Below, piece after piece: positions 33,279 to 48,319 of a DNA stretch of 64,000 nt. Made by a program: the position numbers and the translations under genes. Where the stretch lies: the NCBI RefSeq assembly GCF_000372525.1, contig NZ_AQUR01000092.1, positions 1 to 64,000 on the forward strand, read 5' to 3'. Under the pieces are notes generated by a model. That model did no database searches and had not been told where the DNA came from. It saw only the letters and a program-made list of their open reading frames with translations. Position 1 is the stretch's first letter, and every line of letters starts with the position of its first letter. This stretch comes from Cupriavidus neocaledonicus. GTDB taxonomy: Bacteria > Pseudomonadota > Gammaproteobacteria > Burkholderiales > Burkholderiaceae.

Positions 33279-34334
33279 ATGCGCAGTATGATGAACGCAG
33301 CGCCCGCCGCGCGCGCACGCGCCATCCATCCGCGCGCCCGCGCCGGATCGCGCCAGCACCAGGCCGTGACTGACAAGACCGAACCTTCCTCCCCGTCCGC
33401 CGCCGAAGGCGTGCCGCCGCCGCGCCGGCACCGCCCGCACTGGCTGCCCGACCGCCACACCGGTGCGCGCACGCTGCGCGTCGTGGGCGCCGCGGTCACC
33501 TCGTGGTTCGCCCACCGCGCCGCCAGCAAGGGCGCGGCACTGTCCTTCTACATGCTGTTCTCGCTGGCGCCGATCCTGGTGCTGGTGATCTCGATCGCCG
33601 GCCTGTTCTTTGGCGCCGAGGCTGCGCGCGGCGAGATCTTCGCGCAGCTCGCCGGACTGGTAGGCGACCAGGGCGCGGCCGCCATCGAGGGCATCCTCGC
33701 CGCCACGCACCGCGCCGGCGGCAGCGGCATGGCAGCGCTGATCGCCACCGGCATCCTGTTGGTCGGCGCCACCAGCGCCTTCGCCGAACTCAAAAGCAGC
33801 CTGGACGACATCTGGCACGTGCCGGTGCCCGACACGGCCGGCTGGCGCCAGTTGCTGCGCACACGCCTGCTGTCGTTCAGCCTGGTGCTGGTGCTGGCCT
33901 TCATGCTGCTGGTGTCGCTGATCGTCAATGCGGCGCTGGCGGTGGTCGAGCGCGTCTGGGGCCAGCTGTGGACGCAGTCGTGGTTCGCGCCGGTGGCCGA
34001 AGCGGTCTCCTCGCTGTTCTCGTTCGCGGTGGTGACCGCGCTGTTCGCGGTGATCTTCAAGATGTTGCCCAATGCGCGCATTGCTTGGCGCGACGTCACC
34101 ATGGGCGCGGTCATCACCGCGCTGCTGTTCTCGATCGGCAAGCGTTTGATCGGGCTGTACCTGGGCAACAGCGCGGTGGCCTCGTCCTATGGCGCCGCCG
34201 GCTCGGTGGTGGCGCTGATGCTGTGGGTGTATTACTCGGCACAGATCTTTTTCTTCGGCGCCGAGCTGACGCGCCAGTACGCGCTGCAGTTCGGCAGCCT
34301 GCGCGGCAAGCCGGCGGACAAGCTGGCCGAATAG
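33279..34334 (+). CDS. YihY/BrkB-family membrane protein
   Basis: A 351-aa inner-membrane protein with about six membrane helices after a 70-residue Pro/Arg-rich N-terminus. Family features include SWFAHRAASKGAALSFYMLFS near 85 and the SSYGAAGSVVALMLWVYYSAQ block near 305, followed by FFFGAELTRQYA. Some members were once annotated as ribonuclease BN or BrkB; a transport role is suspected for the family, but the substrate is unknown. ATG at 33279 has AAGGGG 4 nt upstream; other ATG and GTG starts nearby are possible. Confidence 0.85.
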   Translation: MRSMMNAAPAARARAIHPRARAGSRQHQAVTDKTEPSSPSAAEGVPPPRRHRPHWLPDRHTGARTLRVVGAAVTSWFAHRAASKGAALSFYMLFSLAPILVLVISIAGLFFGAEAARGEIFAQLAGLVGDQGAAAIEGILAATHRAGGSGMAALIATGILLVGATSAFAELKSSLDDIWHVPVPDTAGWRQLLRTRLLSFSLVLVLAFMLLVSLIVNAALAVVERVWGQLWTQSWFAPVAEAVSSLFSFAVVTALFAVIFKMLPNARIAWRDVTMGAVITALLFSIGKRLIGLYLGNSAVASSYGAAGSVVALMLWVYYSAQIFFFGAELTRQYALQFGSLRGKPADKLAE

Positions 34335-34539
34335 CGGCAGCACGCCGGAGCGGACAGGCGGAGGTCGCGCGCCGACCGGCGATAACGCAAATCCCGTAGC
34401 GGCGCCCAAACCGGTAAAATAACGCCCCATTCCCTTCGCGTGCCCGCAGGGCCCGGCCCTGCGGCCGCCCGCGGCGCTGCCGGTCCTGGTTCCGGCCATC
34501 GCCGGGCCATCCCAATATTCCCAGTCAGATTCCGCTGCC

Positions 34540-36141
<1,602 letters not shown>

Positions 36142-36158
36142 TCATCGCGCTCGTGCAA

Positions 36159-36192
36159 AGCAAAACGGCTCGCCATGGCGAGCCGTTTTGCT
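36159..36192. terminator. Bidirectional terminator between prfC and the TonB receptor gene
   Basis: A 16-bp perfect stem (AGCAAAACGGCTCGCC and its complement, AT in the loop) has a T-rich right arm and A-rich left arm, so it can terminate both convergent transcripts. Confidence 0.9.
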
Positions 36193-36226
36193 GTGCGGAG
36201 GGTTTGCCCGGCGCTTTTACAGCCAA

Positions 36227-38401
36227 TCAATACGCCAGCGACGCCTGGATATAGAACGTCCGCGGCATGCCCACATACTTGCCCGCATTGTTGTCGGTCG
36301 AGCGCGTGAAATAGCGCTTGTCGAACACGTTCTTCACGCCCACCGCCAGCTTCAGGTTCTGCGCCGCCTTGCCGAAGTCATAGCCCACGCGCAGGTTCAT
36401 CAGCGCATAGCCTGGGATATCGCCCAGCGCGCCGTTGGCGCTCTCCGCGGTCTGGTAGGTGGTCGACGTGCTCGGGTCGCCCGGCGAGTGCTGCTTGGAC
36501 TGCGCAAAGCCGTCGACATTGAGCGACCAGCGGTTGCGCGCATAGCGCATGCCCACCGTGGCCACATGGCGCGAATAGAACGGCAGGTCGCGCCCGGCGA
36601 AGTTGCCCTGGTTGTAGGTGGCTTCGGTGTAGGTGTAGGTGGCGTAGGCCGACAGGCCGATCAGCGACTTGTCGAGCGCGCCGAAGTCATAGCGCAGCGA
36701 CGACTCCACGCCGCGGTGGGTGGTGGCGCCGAGGTTGGTCCACGCATCCGGCGCGCCGCCGGTGCCGCCGCGCAGCTGCAGCTCGTCGTCGAAGTCGATG
36801 TTGAACAGCGTCAGCTCGCCGCCCCAGCCATTGGCGTTGAAGTGCGTGCCGATCTCGTAGGTCTTGGCTTTTTCCGGCGTCAGGCCATTGGTGGTCTGCG
36901 CGATCTGGAAATACTGCAGCGGACCGAACGAGATCCCGGCGTTGGCGAACAGCTTCCACTGGTCGCTGACGTGGTACATCACCGCCAGCGACGGCAGCGG
37001 CTCATCCGAAGACACGTCGCGGCGCACGTTGCTGAAGCGGTCGGTCACGTACGAACGGATGAACTCGTAGCGCAGCCCGGGCGTGATGGTCCAGTTGCCG
37101 ACGTTGATGGTGTCGTCGAGATAGACCGCGTTGGCGGTGGTGCCGCCGGTGCGCCACTGGTAGACCGGCGAAGGCAGGGTGGTGGCATCGACCGAACCCG
37201 GCACGTAGTACGCGGTGCGCGAGGCCTGCTCGTCGCTGGCTTCGCGCAGGAAGCGATAGCCGACGCTGACCTCGTGGCTCATGCTGTCGCCGCGGAACAG
37301 CTGCGAGTAGCGCGGCTCGATCGCGAAGGTGTGGTAATTGCGCGGGGCCGCGGTCAGGCGGCGCCGGCCCGCCTGTGCGCCGGTGCCTTCCTGCTCGATA
37401 TTGCTGCCGCGGAAGCTGTCGGTGTAGTACGTCAGCACCTCGAACTTGCGGTCGGCGTCGTTGTGGCTGTATTTCAGGCTGAAGTCGTGGCGCCGGCCGC
37501 TGAAATTGTCGTAGGGGCGCACCGACAGGAACGGGTCGGCCGCGTACTGCGCCGGCGTCAGCCCGCCGGGCATGCCGGCCGTGCCTTCGTAGTAGTGGAA
37601 CGCGGCGCTCAGCGAGTCGGTCTTCGAGATCCGGTACGCACCCTTGAGCAGCAGGTCGTCGATATTGACGTGGTCGTTGCTGGCGCGGTAGCCGTTGCCG
37701 TGGATGCCCGAGTACAGCAGCGCCCCGCCCAGGCCCTGCTCGTTGGTGCCGCCGATGAATGCGGTCGGGTTGGTCTTGACGTTGCCGCCGTGGCTGTAGA
37801 TGTCGGTCGAGACCGAGGCGTCGGCGGCGAAGGTCGTCGGGATCGGGCGCGTCACGAAGTTGATGATGCCCCCCACGTTCTGCGGGCCGTAGCGCACCGA
37901 GCCCGCGCCGCGCACCACGTCGATGGTCTCGAGGTTGCCCAGCGACAGCGGCGCCATCGACAGCTGCGGCTGGCCGTAGGGCGCCACCGCCAGCGGGATG
38001 CCGTCCATCAGGATGGTCGAGCGCGGCGACAGCCGCGAGGCCAGCCCGCGCACGCCCACGTTCAGCGAGACATCGCTGCCGCCGGTGCCGTTGTTCTCCT
38101 GCACCTGCACGCCCGGAATGCGGCGCAGCACTTCGCGCACATTGTTGGCGCCGGCTTCGGCAAAGGTCTCGCGGTCGACGATGGTACGCGCGCCCGGATG
38201 CTCCAGCACCTTGGCCTCGTTGGCGTTTTCCAGCCAGTTGCCGACCACGGTGACCGTGTTCAGCGTGGCCTCGGTATTGGCGGCGGCAGTGGCGGGGGTT
38301 GCGGAAGCCGGCTCGGCGGCGTGAGCCGGCATGGCGGCGAGCTGGGCAAACAGCAGGGCGGCGCCGATGGCACCCCCGGTCAGGCGGAAAGCGGGCTGCA
38401 A
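36227..38401 (-). CDS. TonB-dependent iron-siderophore receptor
   Basis: A 724-aa outer-membrane receptor. The signal peptide ends near residue 28 (MPAHA). A plug domain (about 55-170) has VREVLRRIPGVQVQ and ARGLxSRLSPRSTILMDG-like elements. A 22-strand barrel follows, ending in aromatic TFYIQASLAY. The layout is FecA/ferric-citrate or hydroxamate receptor-like but without an N-terminal signalling domain. The start appears to be TTG, with AGGAA 7 nt upstream. A Fur-box-like sequence lies about 85 bp upstream, so iron repression is expected. Ligand unknown. Confidence 0.92.
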   Translation of the reverse strand: MQPAFRLTGGAIGAALLFAQLAAMPAHAAEPASATPATAAANTEATLNTVTVVGNWLENANEAKVLEHPGARTIVDRETFAEAGANNVREVLRRIPGVQVQENNGTGGSDVSLNVGVRGLASRLSPRSTILMDGIPLAVAPYGQPQLSMAPLSLGNLETIDVVRGAGSVRYGPQNVGGIINFVTRPIPTTFAADASVSTDIYSHGGNVKTNPTAFIGGTNEQGLGGALLYSGIHGNGYRASNDHVNIDDLLLKGAYRISKTDSLSAAFHYYEGTAGMPGGLTPAQYAADPFLSVRPYDNFSGRRHDFSLKYSHNDADRKFEVLTYYTDSFRGSNIEQEGTGAQAGRRRLTAAPRNYHTFAIEPRYSQLFRGDSMSHEVSVGYRFLREASDEQASRTAYYVPGSVDATTLPSPVYQWRTGGTTANAVYLDDTINVGNWTITPGLRYEFIRSYVTDRFSNVRRDVSSDEPLPSLAVMYHVSDQWKLFANAGISFGPLQYFQIAQTTNGLTPEKAKTYEIGTHFNANGWGGELTLFNIDFDDELQLRGGTGGAPDAWTNLGATTHRGVESSLRYDFGALDKSLIGLSAYATYTYTEATYNQGNFAGRDLPFYSRHVATVGMRYARNRWSLNVDGFAQSKQHSPGDPSTSTTYQTAESANGALGDIPGYALMNLRVGYDFGKAAQNLKLAVGVKNVFDKRYFTRSTDNNAGKYVGMPRTFYIQASLAY

Positions 38402-38482
38402 GGTGAGGTTCCTGGGAGAGCGGCGCGTCCCGCTGCGCCGGAAACGGTGGTCCGGGCGGTCGCGCCAATGGGCGGCGATTAT

Positions 38483-38501
38483 AAATGCGAGTGATTCTCA
38501 A
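38483..38501. promoter_or_regulatory. Fur-box-like site
   Basis: AAATGCGAGTGATTCTCAA resembles the beta-proteobacterial Fur consensus (AATGCGAATNATTCTCATT type). It lies upstream of the TonB receptor in the 320-bp divergent region shared with the MFS exporter, so it could control both. Confidence 0.65.
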
Positions 38502-38722
38502 AGGCGAGAAGCCCGACGCTGCGCTCCCTGCGCCTGTCGCGTCTCCGCATCATTGTGCGGACAATGAGCGGTGATTTGCGCTTCATTTCGCACATTTGGT
38601 AAACCACGTGTACAGAAGTGGGCATCTGCATGCATCAATTAAGCGCACGCTTTAGAATCTGCCCTTTGCGCCCGGCGAACCGCTCCGCTGGCGCAAGCCC
38701 AGTTCCCTTCCTGCCCCCGTCC

Positions 38723-39970
38723 ATGTCTTCCCCTGCCACCGTTCCGGCCGCCGAGCCGGACAGCGTCTTCCGTGATTCCGTTTTTCGCCGCTACTGGTTC
38801 GCGCGGCTCTGCACCACCATCGGTTACCAGATCTTTACCGTGGCGGTGGGCTGGCAGATGTATGACCTGACGCGCGACCCGCTGATGCTGGGCATGGTCG
38901 GGCTGGTGCAGTTCCTGCCGTCGGTGGCGCTGATCCTGATGTCCGGCCATGTGGCGGACCGCTTCGACCGGCGCCGCATCGTGCGCACCTGCCAGTCGCT
39001 CGAAGCACTGCTGGCCGCCGGCATGGCCGCCGCCAGCCTGGGCGGCTGGATCGAGAGCCACCACATCTTTGTCTTCGTCGCGTTGATCGGCGCTACGCGT
39101 GCATTCGAGAACCCGACGCTGCAGGCGCTGTTGCCCAGCGTGGTCACGCCGCGCCAGCTGCCGCGCGCGGTGGCGCTGGCCAGCTCGGCGGGGCAGGCCG
39201 CCATCATCATCGGCCCGGCCATCGGCGGCTTCGCCTATGTGGCCGGCCCGGGCGTGGTGTATACGCTGAGCGCGACGCTGTTTGCCGTCGCCGCCGTGCT
39301 GGTGGGCGGGATTCGCCTGCGCCAGGCGGCGCAGCGGCTGACCGCGCCGGTCAGCGTGCGCACCGTCTTTGCCGGCTTCGCCTATATCCGCAGCCGCCCG
39401 GTGCTGCTCGGCGCGATCTCGCTGGACATGGTCGCGGTGCTGCTGGGCGGCGCCGCGGCGCTGTTGCCGATCTACGCGCGCGACATCCTGCATACCGGGC
39501 CGTGGGGGCTGGGGCTGCTGCGCTCGTCCCCGGCCATCGGCGCGCTGGCGATGGCGCTGTGGCTGGCGCGCCATCCGCTGAACCGGCGCGCCGGGCGCGT
39601 GATGTTCGCCGCGGTGGCGGTGTTCGGCGTCGCCACGGTGGTGTTCGGGGTCTCGACCTGGTTGCCGCTGTCGATGGCGGCGCTGGTGGTGCTGGGCGCT
39701 TCCGACATGATCAGCGTGGTGGTGCGCTCGACGCTGGTTCAACTGGACACGCCCGACGACATGCGCGGGCGCGTGGGTGCCGTCAATTCGGTGTTCATCG
39801 GCGCTTCCAACCAGCTGGGCGAGTTCGAGTCGGGCGTCACCGCCGCGCTGTTCGGCCCGGTGGGCGCGGTGGTCCTGGGCGGTGTCGGCACGCTGCTGGT
39901 GGTGGCGGTGTGGATGCGCTTGTTCCCGGCGCTGGCGGCGCGCGACAAGCTGCATGAACATCCCGCCTGA
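38723..39970 (+). CDS. MFS exporter, EntS/siderophore-exporter-like
   Basis: A 415-aa 12-helix major-facilitator protein. It resembles the EntS-type exporters (MFS_3 family): RYWFARLCTTIGYQIFTVAVGWQMYDLT near 25-52 and the loop GHVADRFDRRRIVR. Residues about 325-360 hold the DMISVVVRSTLVQLDTPDDMRGRVGAV block typical of this group. It is divergent from a Fur-type TonB receptor, which makes siderophore or metal-chelate efflux plausible. The start at 38723 removes a non-conserved N-terminus; ribosome site weak. Confidence 0.8.
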   Translation: MSSPATVPAAEPDSVFRDSVFRRYWFARLCTTIGYQIFTVAVGWQMYDLTRDPLMLGMVGLVQFLPSVALILMSGHVADRFDRRRIVRTCQSLEALLAAGMAAASLGGWIESHHIFVFVALIGATRAFENPTLQALLPSVVTPRQLPRAVALASSAGQAAIIIGPAIGGFAYVAGPGVVYTLSATLFAVAAVLVGGIRLRQAAQRLTAPVSVRTVFAGFAYIRSRPVLLGAISLDMVAVLLGGAAALLPIYARDILHTGPWGLGLLRSSPAIGALAMALWLARHPLNRRAGRVMFAAVAVFGVATVVFGVSTWLPLSMAALVVLGASDMISVVVRSTLVQLDTPDDMRGRVGAVNSVFIGASNQLGEFESGVTAALFGPVGAVVLGGVGTLLVVAVWMRLFPALAARDKLHEHPA

Positions 39971-40010
39971 ACAGGCATGGCGCGCGCGGGCCTGCATGGC
40001 GATGCCCGGA

Positions 40011-40027
40011 GCGTACCCGTTTCTGCG
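40011..40027 (+). repeat. Outlying origin-type 17-bp element
   Basis: Exact GCGTACCCGTTTCTGCG in the short gap between the MFS exporter and AraC-type genes, 13 kb from the origin array. Confidence 0.85.
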
Positions 40028-40136
40028 TGCGCGGCGGCAGCGCTGACGGCGGTATAGTGATGCCTCGCGCGCCAACTTTCGTCGCTGAAAGTCGCGCCGC
40101 TCATCACTGCCCGCATCCCGCCACGCCTTGCGCCAC

Positions 40137-41015
40137 ATGACCTTGCCGACCGATCCGCTCCAGCGCCACGCGGTGTTCGCCGCGCTCAGCGGCTCGCGCG
40201 CTTCGCTGGAGCGCGCCGCCGCGCTGGGCGACGGCCTGGGCGTGGCGCTGTGGCGCAACCGGAACGACAGCACCGGCTACGCCCGGCCCGGCCACCACAC
40301 CATGTCGGTCTACCTGCAGGGTGGTCACGGCACCTACCGGCGCGACCAGCCCGGCAACAAGGGCGCTCCGGGCAAGCTGTGCCTGTTGCCGGCCGACCAT
40401 GAGTCGCGCTGGCACGTCGGCGATTCGCAGCGCTTCCTGCATCTGTATTTCCGTCCCGAAACCCTGGCCTGGCACTGCGTGCGCCTGCTCGACCGCGAAC
40501 CGCGCTCGGTGGCCTTGCGCGACCTGACCTTTGCCGACGATCCGCGCCTGCATGCCCTGAGCCAGCGGCTTGCCGGGCTCGACTGGCTGTCGCCCGAGGC
40601 ACGCATGGCCGGCAATGCGCTGGCGCACGAGGCGCTCTGCCACCTGGTGCTGACCCACGCCGGCCGCGCCGCCCCGACCGACTGGCGCGGCGGCTTGTCC
40701 GCGCAGGCACGGCGAACCGTGCGCGACTGGATCGAGAACCATCCCGAGGGCAACCCGACGCTGGGCGAACTGGCGGCGCTGGCGGGACTGTCGGAATTCC
40801 ACTTCGCGCGCATGTTCCGGGTGTCGTTCGGCATGCCGCCGCACGCGTGGGTGCTGCAGAGTCGCCTGGAGCGGGCGCGGCGGCTGCTGGCCGATCCACG
40901 CCGTCCGCTGCACGAGGTGGCCGCCCGCGCCGGGTTTGCCTCGGCCAGCCACCTGAGCCGCCGGTTCCAGGCCGCGTTTGGCGTGCCCCCCGGCGCCTGG
41001 CGCGCGGGGGCGTAG
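40137..41015 (+). CDS. AraC-family transcriptional regulator
   Basis: A 292-aa regulator. The N-terminal cupin-like sensing domain (about 30-130) contains HTMSVYLQGGHGTYRRDQ and LHLYFRPETLAWH. Two C-terminal helix-turn-helix motifs (about 190-290) include LGELAALAGLSEFHFARMF and LHEVAARAGFASASHLSRRF. It lies downstream of the MFS exporter. Arms ACTTTC (40075-40080) and GAAAGT (40087-40092) form a short inverted repeat 45 bp upstream that could be an operator. Effector unknown. Confidence 0.88.
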   Translation: MTLPTDPLQRHAVFAALSGSRASLERAAALGDGLGVALWRNRNDSTGYARPGHHTMSVYLQGGHGTYRRDQPGNKGAPGKLCLLPADHESRWHVGDSQRFLHLYFRPETLAWHCVRLLDREPRSVALRDLTFADDPRLHALSQRLAGLDWLSPEARMAGNALAHEALCHLVLTHAGRAAPTDWRGGLSAQARRTVRDWIENHPEGNPTLGELAALAGLSEFHFARMFRVSFGMPPHAWVLQSRLERARRLLADPRRPLHEVAARAGFASASHLSRRFQAAFGVPPGAWRAGA

Positions 41016-41255
41016 CTTTTCCGGATCCGGCCGATCCGGCGCCAGCCGTTGCGGCGCAAGGCCTGGCGCCGGCGCCTGCCGGATCCTGCGCGAGATCGCG
41101 GGAACCCGCTACCGCTTCGCTTGTCCCCTCCTATGTGTCGTGTTTCCGGCTTTGTCGGTGATCGTCTGACATCTTGCATTCAAAGTTCATGAATTTGTCA
41201 AACGTGATCCCGCGTCCGGCGTTCCGGCAAGTCCATCCGGAGTGCTGCCACGGCA

Positions 41256-41272
41256 CGCAGAAACGGGTACGC
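41256..41272 (-). repeat. Outlying origin-type 17-bp element
   Basis: Exact GCGTACCCGTTTCTGCG on the minus strand, 63 bp upstream of the MscS-type gene, where it would lie in the promoter region. Confidence 0.85.
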
Positions 41273-41334
41273 ATCGCCGCCCCAGGCCAGCACCGTCGAC
41301 AACCCTGACAACAACCGCAAACGGAGCCGCTCCC

Positions 41335-42302
41335 ATGGATCTCAACTTCATCGATGCCGACCAGCTTGAGGCGGGCTGGTCCTACCTGGTCCGCTTCGCC
41401 ATCAACCAGGGCATGAACTGCCTGGCGGCCATCCTGATCCTGATGATCGGCTGGTGGCTGTCGGGCCGCGTCGGCACCGCGGCGCGCGCAGCGCTGGGCC
41501 GCACCCATGTCGATGCCACCATGCGCCCGCTGCTGGCGAACGCGCTGCAGTGGATGGTGCGCGTGCTGACCATCGTGCTGGTGCTGTCGCAGTTCGGCGT
41601 GCAGACCGCCAGCATCATCGCCATGCTGGGCGCCGCCGGCCTGGCGATCGGGCTGGCGCTGCAGGGCACGCTGCAGAACATTGCCGCCGGCATCATGCTG
41701 GTGCTGCTGCGCCCGTTCCGCGTGGGCCAGTACATCGATGCGCAGGGCATCGCCGGCACGGTGCGCGAGACCGGGCTCTTCATGACCGAGCTGACCACCT
41801 TCGACGGCGTCTGCCTGCGCGTGCCCAACGGCAAGCTGTGGGGCAGCGCCATCACCAACTACAGCGAGAACGCCACGCGGCGCGCGGACATCGAGGCCAC
41901 GGTGACCTTCGACAGCGACGTGCAGCGCAGCCTGGAAGCGCTGCGCGCGATGCTGGCGCGCGAGCCGCGGCTGCTGGCCGAGCCCGCCGCCGAAACCATG
42001 GTGGTCAACTACACGCAGCAGGGCATTACGCTGAACGTGCGTTACTGGACCTCGAACGACGATTACTGGAACGTGCGCTTCGCATTCTATGAGCGCATCA
42101 AGCAGGTGCTGGAGCAGGCCGGCAGCAAGCTGGCGGTGCCGATCCAGGAGCTGCACGTGCCGGGTTCGTCGTCGGTGCCGGACGCGGTCAAGGTAGCCGA
42201 CGGCGCGCCGACTTCTGCGCCGCGGCCGGCCGCTCCGTCATCGCGCCAGCCCTCGCACCAGCCCTCGCACCAGCCCTCGCGCCAGCCCGCGCGCCAGCCG
42301 GG

Positions 42303-42306
<4 letters not shown>
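41335..42306 (+). CDS. MscS-type mechanosensitive channel
   Basis: A 323-aa protein with three membrane helices (about 25-43, 68-87, 93-125). The third has the Gly/Ala packing face [20 protein letters not shown] that lines the pore. The beta domain follows ([16 protein letters not shown]) and then the alpha/beta domain. The C-terminus is a low-complexity tail of HQPS/RQPS repeats made by 12-bp DNA repeats (42240-42300). It provides osmotic-downshock release. ACGGAG lies 8 nt before the ATG. Its stop overlaps that of edd (CTAG). Confidence 0.93.
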
Positions 42307-44150
<1,844 letters not shown>

Positions 44151-44247
44151 GGGGTTCTCCTGCGGGGGAGCTTTCAGCCTAGCGCACTTTGCCGGGCCCT
44201 GCACGGCGCAGGCGTGCTGGTGGCCAGCCGGGTCCCGGCGCGAACCA

Positions 44248-44264
44248 CGCAGAAATGGGTACGC
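44248..44264 (-). repeat. Outlying origin-type 17-bp element in the edd-zwf promoter region
   Basis: Minus strand GCGTACCCATTTCTGCG, one substitution from consensus and identical to the copies at 25927, 26026 and 26253. It lies 98 bp upstream of edd and 99 bp upstream of zwf, i.e. exactly midway in the divergent promoter region. Confidence 0.85.
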
Positions 44265-44362
44265 TTGCCTCGCCAAGCCGTAGCGACTCACGTAAACTGG
44301 CCGCTACTCCGGCCGGCCATCGCGCGCCGGCCGCGACAACTCGAATCCTCAAGGAGCGCAGG

Positions 44363-45826
<1,464 letters not shown>

Positions 45827-45861
45827 AGCCATCGGCTCGCATCACTGCAAAGGAGGCCGGC

Positions 45862-46542
<681 letters not shown>

Positions 46543-46589
46543 GCGCCGCCCCTGGTCCCATTTTTCCGCGAGGAACGAGATCCGCAGCC

Positions 46590-47603
46590 ATGGCCACTAC
46601 CGCATCCTTCTCCGCTGACTTCCCCCGCCTGCTCGGCGATGTAGGCGGCACCAACGTGCGCTTTGCGCTGGAGACCGCGCCGATGCGGATCGGGCCCGTG
46701 ACGGCGCTGAAGGTGGCGGATTTTCCGTCGCTGGAGGCCGCGCTGCGCCAGTATCTCGACGGCCTGGCCGGCGCGCGCCAGCCCATGCCGCGCCATGCGG
46801 CGATCGGCCTGGCCAATCCGGTGACCGGCGACCAGGTCCGGCTGACCAACCACAACTGGACCTTCTCGATCGACGGCATGCGGCGCGCGCTGGGGCTGCA
46901 GACGCTGGTGGCCATCAACGACTTCACCGCGCTGGCGCTGGCCCTGCCGCACCTGCCCGCCGACGGCCTGGCCCAGGTGCGCGCCGGCAGCGCGGTGCGC
47001 ACCGCGCCGCTGGCGCTGATCGGGCCCGGCACCGGGCTGGGTGTTTCCGGTCTGGTGCCGGCGCCGGGCGGGCAGGCGGTGGCGCTGGCGGGCGAAGGCG
47101 GCCATATCGAGCTGATGCCCGACACCGACGACGAATGGATCGCCTGGCGCGCGGCCCATCGCAACGTCGGCCGGGTCTCGGCCGAGCGGCTGCTGAGCGG
47201 CAGCGGCCTGTCGCATATCCATGCCGCGCTGGCCGCAGAAACGGGTACGCTTTTGCTTGCGCCGCTGCAGCCGGCGCAGGTCACCGCCGGCGCGCTCGAG
47301 CGCAACGACCCGCTGTGCCAGCGCGCCATGGCGGTGTTCTTCGGGCTGTTGGGCTCGGTCGCGGCCGATGTCGCGTTGGTCATCGGTGCGCGCGGCGGGG
47401 TGTACCTGGGCGGCGGCATCCTGCCGCGCTTCGTGCCGGCGCTGCGGGATTCGGTGTTCGCCGAGCGCTTTGTCGCCAAGGGCCGCATGCGCGGCTGGCT
47501 CGAGGCGGTGCCGGTCCATGTCATCACCGCCAGCCATCCGGCGTTGGCAGGGCTGGCGCAAGCGCTGGCCGAACGCCTTGGCGGCACGGCCGGGAACGCC
47601 TAG
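46590..47603 (+). CDS. glk: Glucokinase (with an embedded origin-type element)
   Basis: A 337-aa ROK-independent, E. coli-type glucokinase that phosphorylates glucose. LLGDVGGTNVRFAL (14-27) is the phosphate-binding loop; NDFTALALALP and GPGTGLGVSG (near 145-154) follow, and GEGGHIEL is the glucose-binding segment. Codons 215-221 (AAETGTL) are written with the exact reverse complement of the 17-bp origin element. The element therefore imposes Glu-Thr-Gly-Thr there. Confidence 0.95.
   Translation: MATTASFSADFPRLLGDVGGTNVRFALETAPMRIGPVTALKVADFPSLEAALRQYLDGLAGARQPMPRHAAIGLANPVTGDQVRLTNHNWTFSIDGMRRALGLQTLVAINDFTALALALPHLPADGLAQVRAGSAVRTAPLALIGPGTGLGVSGLVPAPGGQAVALAGEGGHIELMPDTDDEWIAWRAAHRNVGRVSAERLLSGSGLSHIHAALAAETGTLLLAPLQPAQVTAGALERNDPLCQRAMAVFFGLLGSVAADVALVIGARGGVYLGGGILPRFVPALRDSVFAERFVAKGRMRGWLEAVPVHVITASHPALAGLAQALAERLGGTAGNA
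47234..47250 (-). repeat. Outlying origin-type 17-bp element inside glk
   Basis: Exact GCGTACCCGTTTCTGCG on the minus strand, the only outlying copy within a gene. It is 2,986 bp from the previous copy at 44248, which is itself 2,992 bp from the one at 41256. Confidence 0.85.
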
Positions 47604-47605
47604 CC

Positions 47606-48319
47606 ATGCGCGTGCTGCTGGTCGAAGACGACGCCATGATCGGCGAGGGCGTCAAGCTGGCGCTGCGCCAGGAAGGCTTTGCCGTCGATTGGGTACGCGA
47701 CGGCGATGCGGGCCTGGCGGCGGCCAGCACCGCGGCGGACGGCCAGGCGTGCTACGACCTGATCCTGCTCGACCTGGGGTTGCCGCGCCGCCCCGGCCTG
47801 GAGGTGCTGCGCGCGCTGCGGGCGCGCGGCGTGCCCACGCCGGTGCTGATCCTGACCGCGCGCGACGCCGTCGCCGACCGTGTCGCCGGGCTCAATGCCG
47901 GCGCCGATGATTACCTGGTCAAGCCCTTTGACCTGCAGGAACTGGCTGCGCGCATGCATGCGCTGGCACGGCGCGCCGCCGGGCGCGCCGAACCGCTGGT
48001 CACCTATGGCGACATCGTGCTCAATCCCGCCACGCGCGAAGCCACCTGCCGCGGCGAACCGGTGCGGCTGTCGGCGCGCGAATTCGCGCTGCTGTCGGCG
48101 CTGATGGCGCGCCCCGGCAAGGTGTGGTCGGTGCCGCAGCTGCAGGAGCGGCTCTATGGCTGGGACGACGAAGTCGGCAGCAACACGGTCGAGGTCTATA
48201 TCCACGCGCTGCGCAAGAAGTTCGGCGCGGCGCTGATCCGCAATATCCGCGGCGTGGGCTATGTGGTGCCGCGCCTGGACAGCGAAGCGGCGGCGCATGG
48301 CGACGGGGAGGGCGGCTGA
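47606..48319 (+). CDS. OmpR-family response regulator
   Basis: A 237-aa response regulator with receiver domain (Asp56 phospho-acceptor, Lys106) and a C-terminal winged helix (about 125-225, with VRLSAREFALLSALM and VEVYIHALRKKFG). QseB/PmrA-like. It starts 2 bp after glk and overlaps the sensor kinase start, so this two-component pair is part of the glucose operon. Control of sugar uptake or catabolism is inferred from context. Confidence 0.93.
   Translation: MRVLLVEDDAMIGEGVKLALRQEGFAVDWVRDGDAGLAAASTAADGQACYDLILLDLGLPRRPGLEVLRALRARGVPTPVLILTARDAVADRVAGLNAGADDYLVKPFDLQELAARMHALARRAAGRAEPLVTYGDIVLNPATREATCRGEPVRLSAREFALLSALMARPGKVWSVPQLQERLYGWDDEVGSNTVEVYIHALRKKFGAALIRNIRGVGYVVPRLDSEAAAHGDGEGG

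Noticed and set aside
36188..38494. Long plus-strand frame across the TonB receptor
   Set aside because: Antisense shadow of a receptor with intact signal peptide, plug and barrel.
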